Source: Deltaproteobacteria bacterium
Lineage (GTDB): Bacteria; Lernaellota; Lernaellaia; JACKCT01
Reading direction: 5' to 3'
Length of the DNA stretch: 16,315 bases
Assembly: GCA_020633895.1 (NCBI GenBank)
Contig: JACKCT010000032.1
Location: forward strand, 1 to 16,315
Shown: positions 15,066 through 16,315 of the stretch, piece after piece
Layout of the letters: each line of letters opens with the position of its first letter
How positions within the stretch are numbered: position 1 is the stretch's first letter
The notes under the pieces: model-generated
What the model saw: the letters and a program-made list of their open reading frames with translations, nothing else
Told to the model about the DNA's origin: nothing
Database searches by the model: none
Program-made: the position numbers and the translations under genes

Positions 15066-15099
15066 GACCCCCGCCCCTTCGGCGGGGGTCTCTTTTTTT
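15066..15099 (+). terminator. Strong intrinsic (rho-independent) terminator
   Basis: GACCCCCGCC (15066-15075) pairs perfectly with GGCGGGGGTC (15081-15090) around a 5-nt loop, and seven T residues follow at 15093-15099. It lies 25 bp after the Spy-like gene and ends that transcript before the next gene on the same strand. Confidence 0.95.
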
Positions 15100-15128
15100 C
15101 ACGGACGCCGCGACCTACACTGTCCGGC

Positions 15129-16268
15129 ATGAGCCGCGTCCCGCGAATATGTCGACGTTTCGTCCGATGCGCCCTTTTGTCGGTCCTCATCGCGACGACG
15201 GGCATCGGGGTCGTCGGTTGTCCCTCGAAGTCCGGCGAGAAAGTCCCGCCGACCGAGACCGTCGAGGCCTCGCCCACGCCCGTTGAACCGGATGAACGAC
15301 GACTCGATGAACTGATCGTCCCCAAGGGCGACGAACCCTACGCGATGCACGCCGACGGCCGAATATGTCCGCCGAATTTCGTCTATGTCCACGGCGGTCC
15401 GTGCGAGGTCGTGCGTGAAGGCGAACGCTGGCCCGGCGGCGAGCGACGTTACACCATTGACCTTGCTCCCTATTGCCTCGGCGCGTTCGAAGCCTCCCAG
15501 GCCGACGCCACCGCCGAATCCCGAGGCTCCTACGCGAACCCCGACGGACTGCCGCCCCCCGCCCAGGTGAAGAAAGGCGTCGTGCCTTGGTACGGCGCGA
15601 GCCGGTCGGTCATGGAAGAGGCGGTGCAGTTGCAGGGCTGGCGATTGCCCACGTACGAAGAACTCCAATGCGCCGCGACGCAATTCGACGCGGGACGAAA
15701 GTGGGTCTGGGGCGACAAGTACGATTGCAAGGAGTCGGAAAAATCCTGGTTCGCCGGGTGCGACAAGCCCTATCCCAACGTCACCGTCCCGACGTTCGTC
15801 ACCGGCGGACCCACGGGGCGCAGCGACTACGGCACCGGTTTGTACGACCTGATCGGCGGTCTCTCCGAATGGACGGCGACCCTATGGGACGCGGCGTGTT
15901 TCGGCGCGCAGCGATTCTCCCTCTGGGGAGGCACGGCGCATATTGCAGCTCGGATCGCCAATCATCAGGAGCGGGTGGGCCCGTCGTGCTGGGTTATGGC
16001 CGACTACGCCGGTCACGCCCGAGGCGAACACGAACACCCGATCAAGATCGGCGGGCCGGTGGACGACGGGTTCCGGCCCGCCGCCAATCCCTCGCCCCAT
16101 TGGAAAGGGTGGGCGCCCCGCACCGAGCCGGACCCGAAATTCCGCCTGTCGCCCTCGTGCTTCTACCTGCCGGACGGCCGACAGCGCTGCTACCAACTCG
16201 AACGTTGGCACAACCCGCCGCCGGAAGGCGACGACGAACCCGCGCCCGAGGCGGCGCCGGGATCGTGA
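15129..16268 (+). CDS. Cysteine-rich lipoprotein with FGE-sulfatase-like domain
   Basis: A 379-aa protein with a lipoprotein signal: Arg-rich start, hydrophobic core about 14-28, lipobox VVGC with Cys31. A Pro/Glu/Thr tether (about 32-75) follows. Residues about 80-318 show a degenerate FGE-sulfatase (C-type-lectin-like) fold: FVYVHGGPCEV (84-94), APYCLGAFEAS (113-123), GWRLPTYEEL (170-179), VWGDKYDC (193-200), YDLIGGLSEWT (239-249) and DDGFRPA (312-318). The cysteine-bearing active site of true FGE is absent. Ten cysteines beyond the lipidated one suggest up to five disulfides and an extracytoplasmic location. The C-terminal 50 residues are Pro-rich. No sulfatase or maturation partner is adjacent. 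The ATG has no clear ribosome site and lies 29 bp after a strong terminator, so its promoter must be very close. A binding or structural role is more likely than catalysis. Confidence 0.85.
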   Translation: MSRVPRICRRFVRCALLSVLIATTGIGVVGCPSKSGEKVPPTETVEASPTPVEPDERRLDELIVPKGDEPYAMHADGRICPPNFVYVHGGPCEVVREGERWPGGERRYTIDLAPYCLGAFEASQADATAESRGSYANPDGLPPPAQVKKGVVPWYGASRSVMEEAVQLQGWRLPTYEELQCAATQFDAGRKWVWGDKYDCKESEKSWFAGCDKPYPNVTVPTFVTGGPTGRSDYGTGLYDLIGGLSEWTATLWDAACFGAQRFSLWGGTAHIAARIANHQERVGPSCWVMADYAGHARGEHEHPIKIGGPVDDGFRPAANPSPHWKGWAPRTEPDPKFRLSPSCFYLPDGRQRCYQLERWHNPPPEGDDEPAPEAAPGS

Positions 16269-16315
16269 CTCTGGTTTCGCGCGCTTGGAGTGGTGTCCGT
16301 CGGAATCGCGCCCGC

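Overview
This is a GC-rich, densely coded bacterial window from a diderm (Gram-negative-type) organism. It has lipoproteins, two predicted outer-membrane beta-barrels with C-terminal aromatic residues, and a Spy/CpxP-like periplasmic protein. Eukaryotic-type Ser/Thr kinase, FHA and FGE-sulfatase (formylglycine-generating-enzyme-like) domains together suggest a myxobacterial/deltaproteobacterial-grade lineage or a related candidate phylum. That placement is inference from gene content; there is no rRNA or other marker here. No tRNA, rRNA, CRISPR array, transposase or phage gene was seen.

Layout. (1) 16-2662, minus strand: a cytosolic Ser/Thr protein kinase fused to an FGE-sulfatase-like domain, followed by an acidic, low-complexity, single-pass membrane protein. 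(2) 2807-4853, plus strand, divergent from the kinase: an unrecognised 136-aa protein and a soluble FHA-GAF-histidine kinase. Together (1) and (2) look like a phosphorylation-signalling cluster around one intergenic promoter region. (3) 4986-12810, plus strand: six tightly packed genes for a lipoprotein glycoside hydrolase resembling endoglycosylceramidases (GH5), an outer-membrane barrel, an ABC ATPase, a GtsA-like sugar-binding lipoprotein and two sugar permeases. This reads as a complete catabolic import route: hydrolysis of a glycoconjugate, passage through the outer membrane, capture, and ATP-driven uptake. (4) 12831-12936: a nested inverted-repeat element, REP/MITE-like, between convergent genes. 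(5) 12953-14302, minus strand: a second outer-membrane barrel. (6) 14474-15040, plus strand: a Spy/CpxP/metal-resistance-type periplasmic protein closed by a strong intrinsic terminator. (7) 15129-16268, plus strand: a second FGE-like protein, this one a cysteine-rich lipoprotein.

The most interesting points are the putative glycolipid- or glucoside-foraging operon with its own outer-membrane pore, the intercistronic hairpin ahead of the binding-protein gene, the nested palindromic element, and the kinase/FHA cluster. In that cluster an FGE-like domain lacks one of the paired active-site cysteines, and the neighbouring membrane protein carries a GarA-like ETT motif. All functional assignments rest on reading motifs; no database search was possible.
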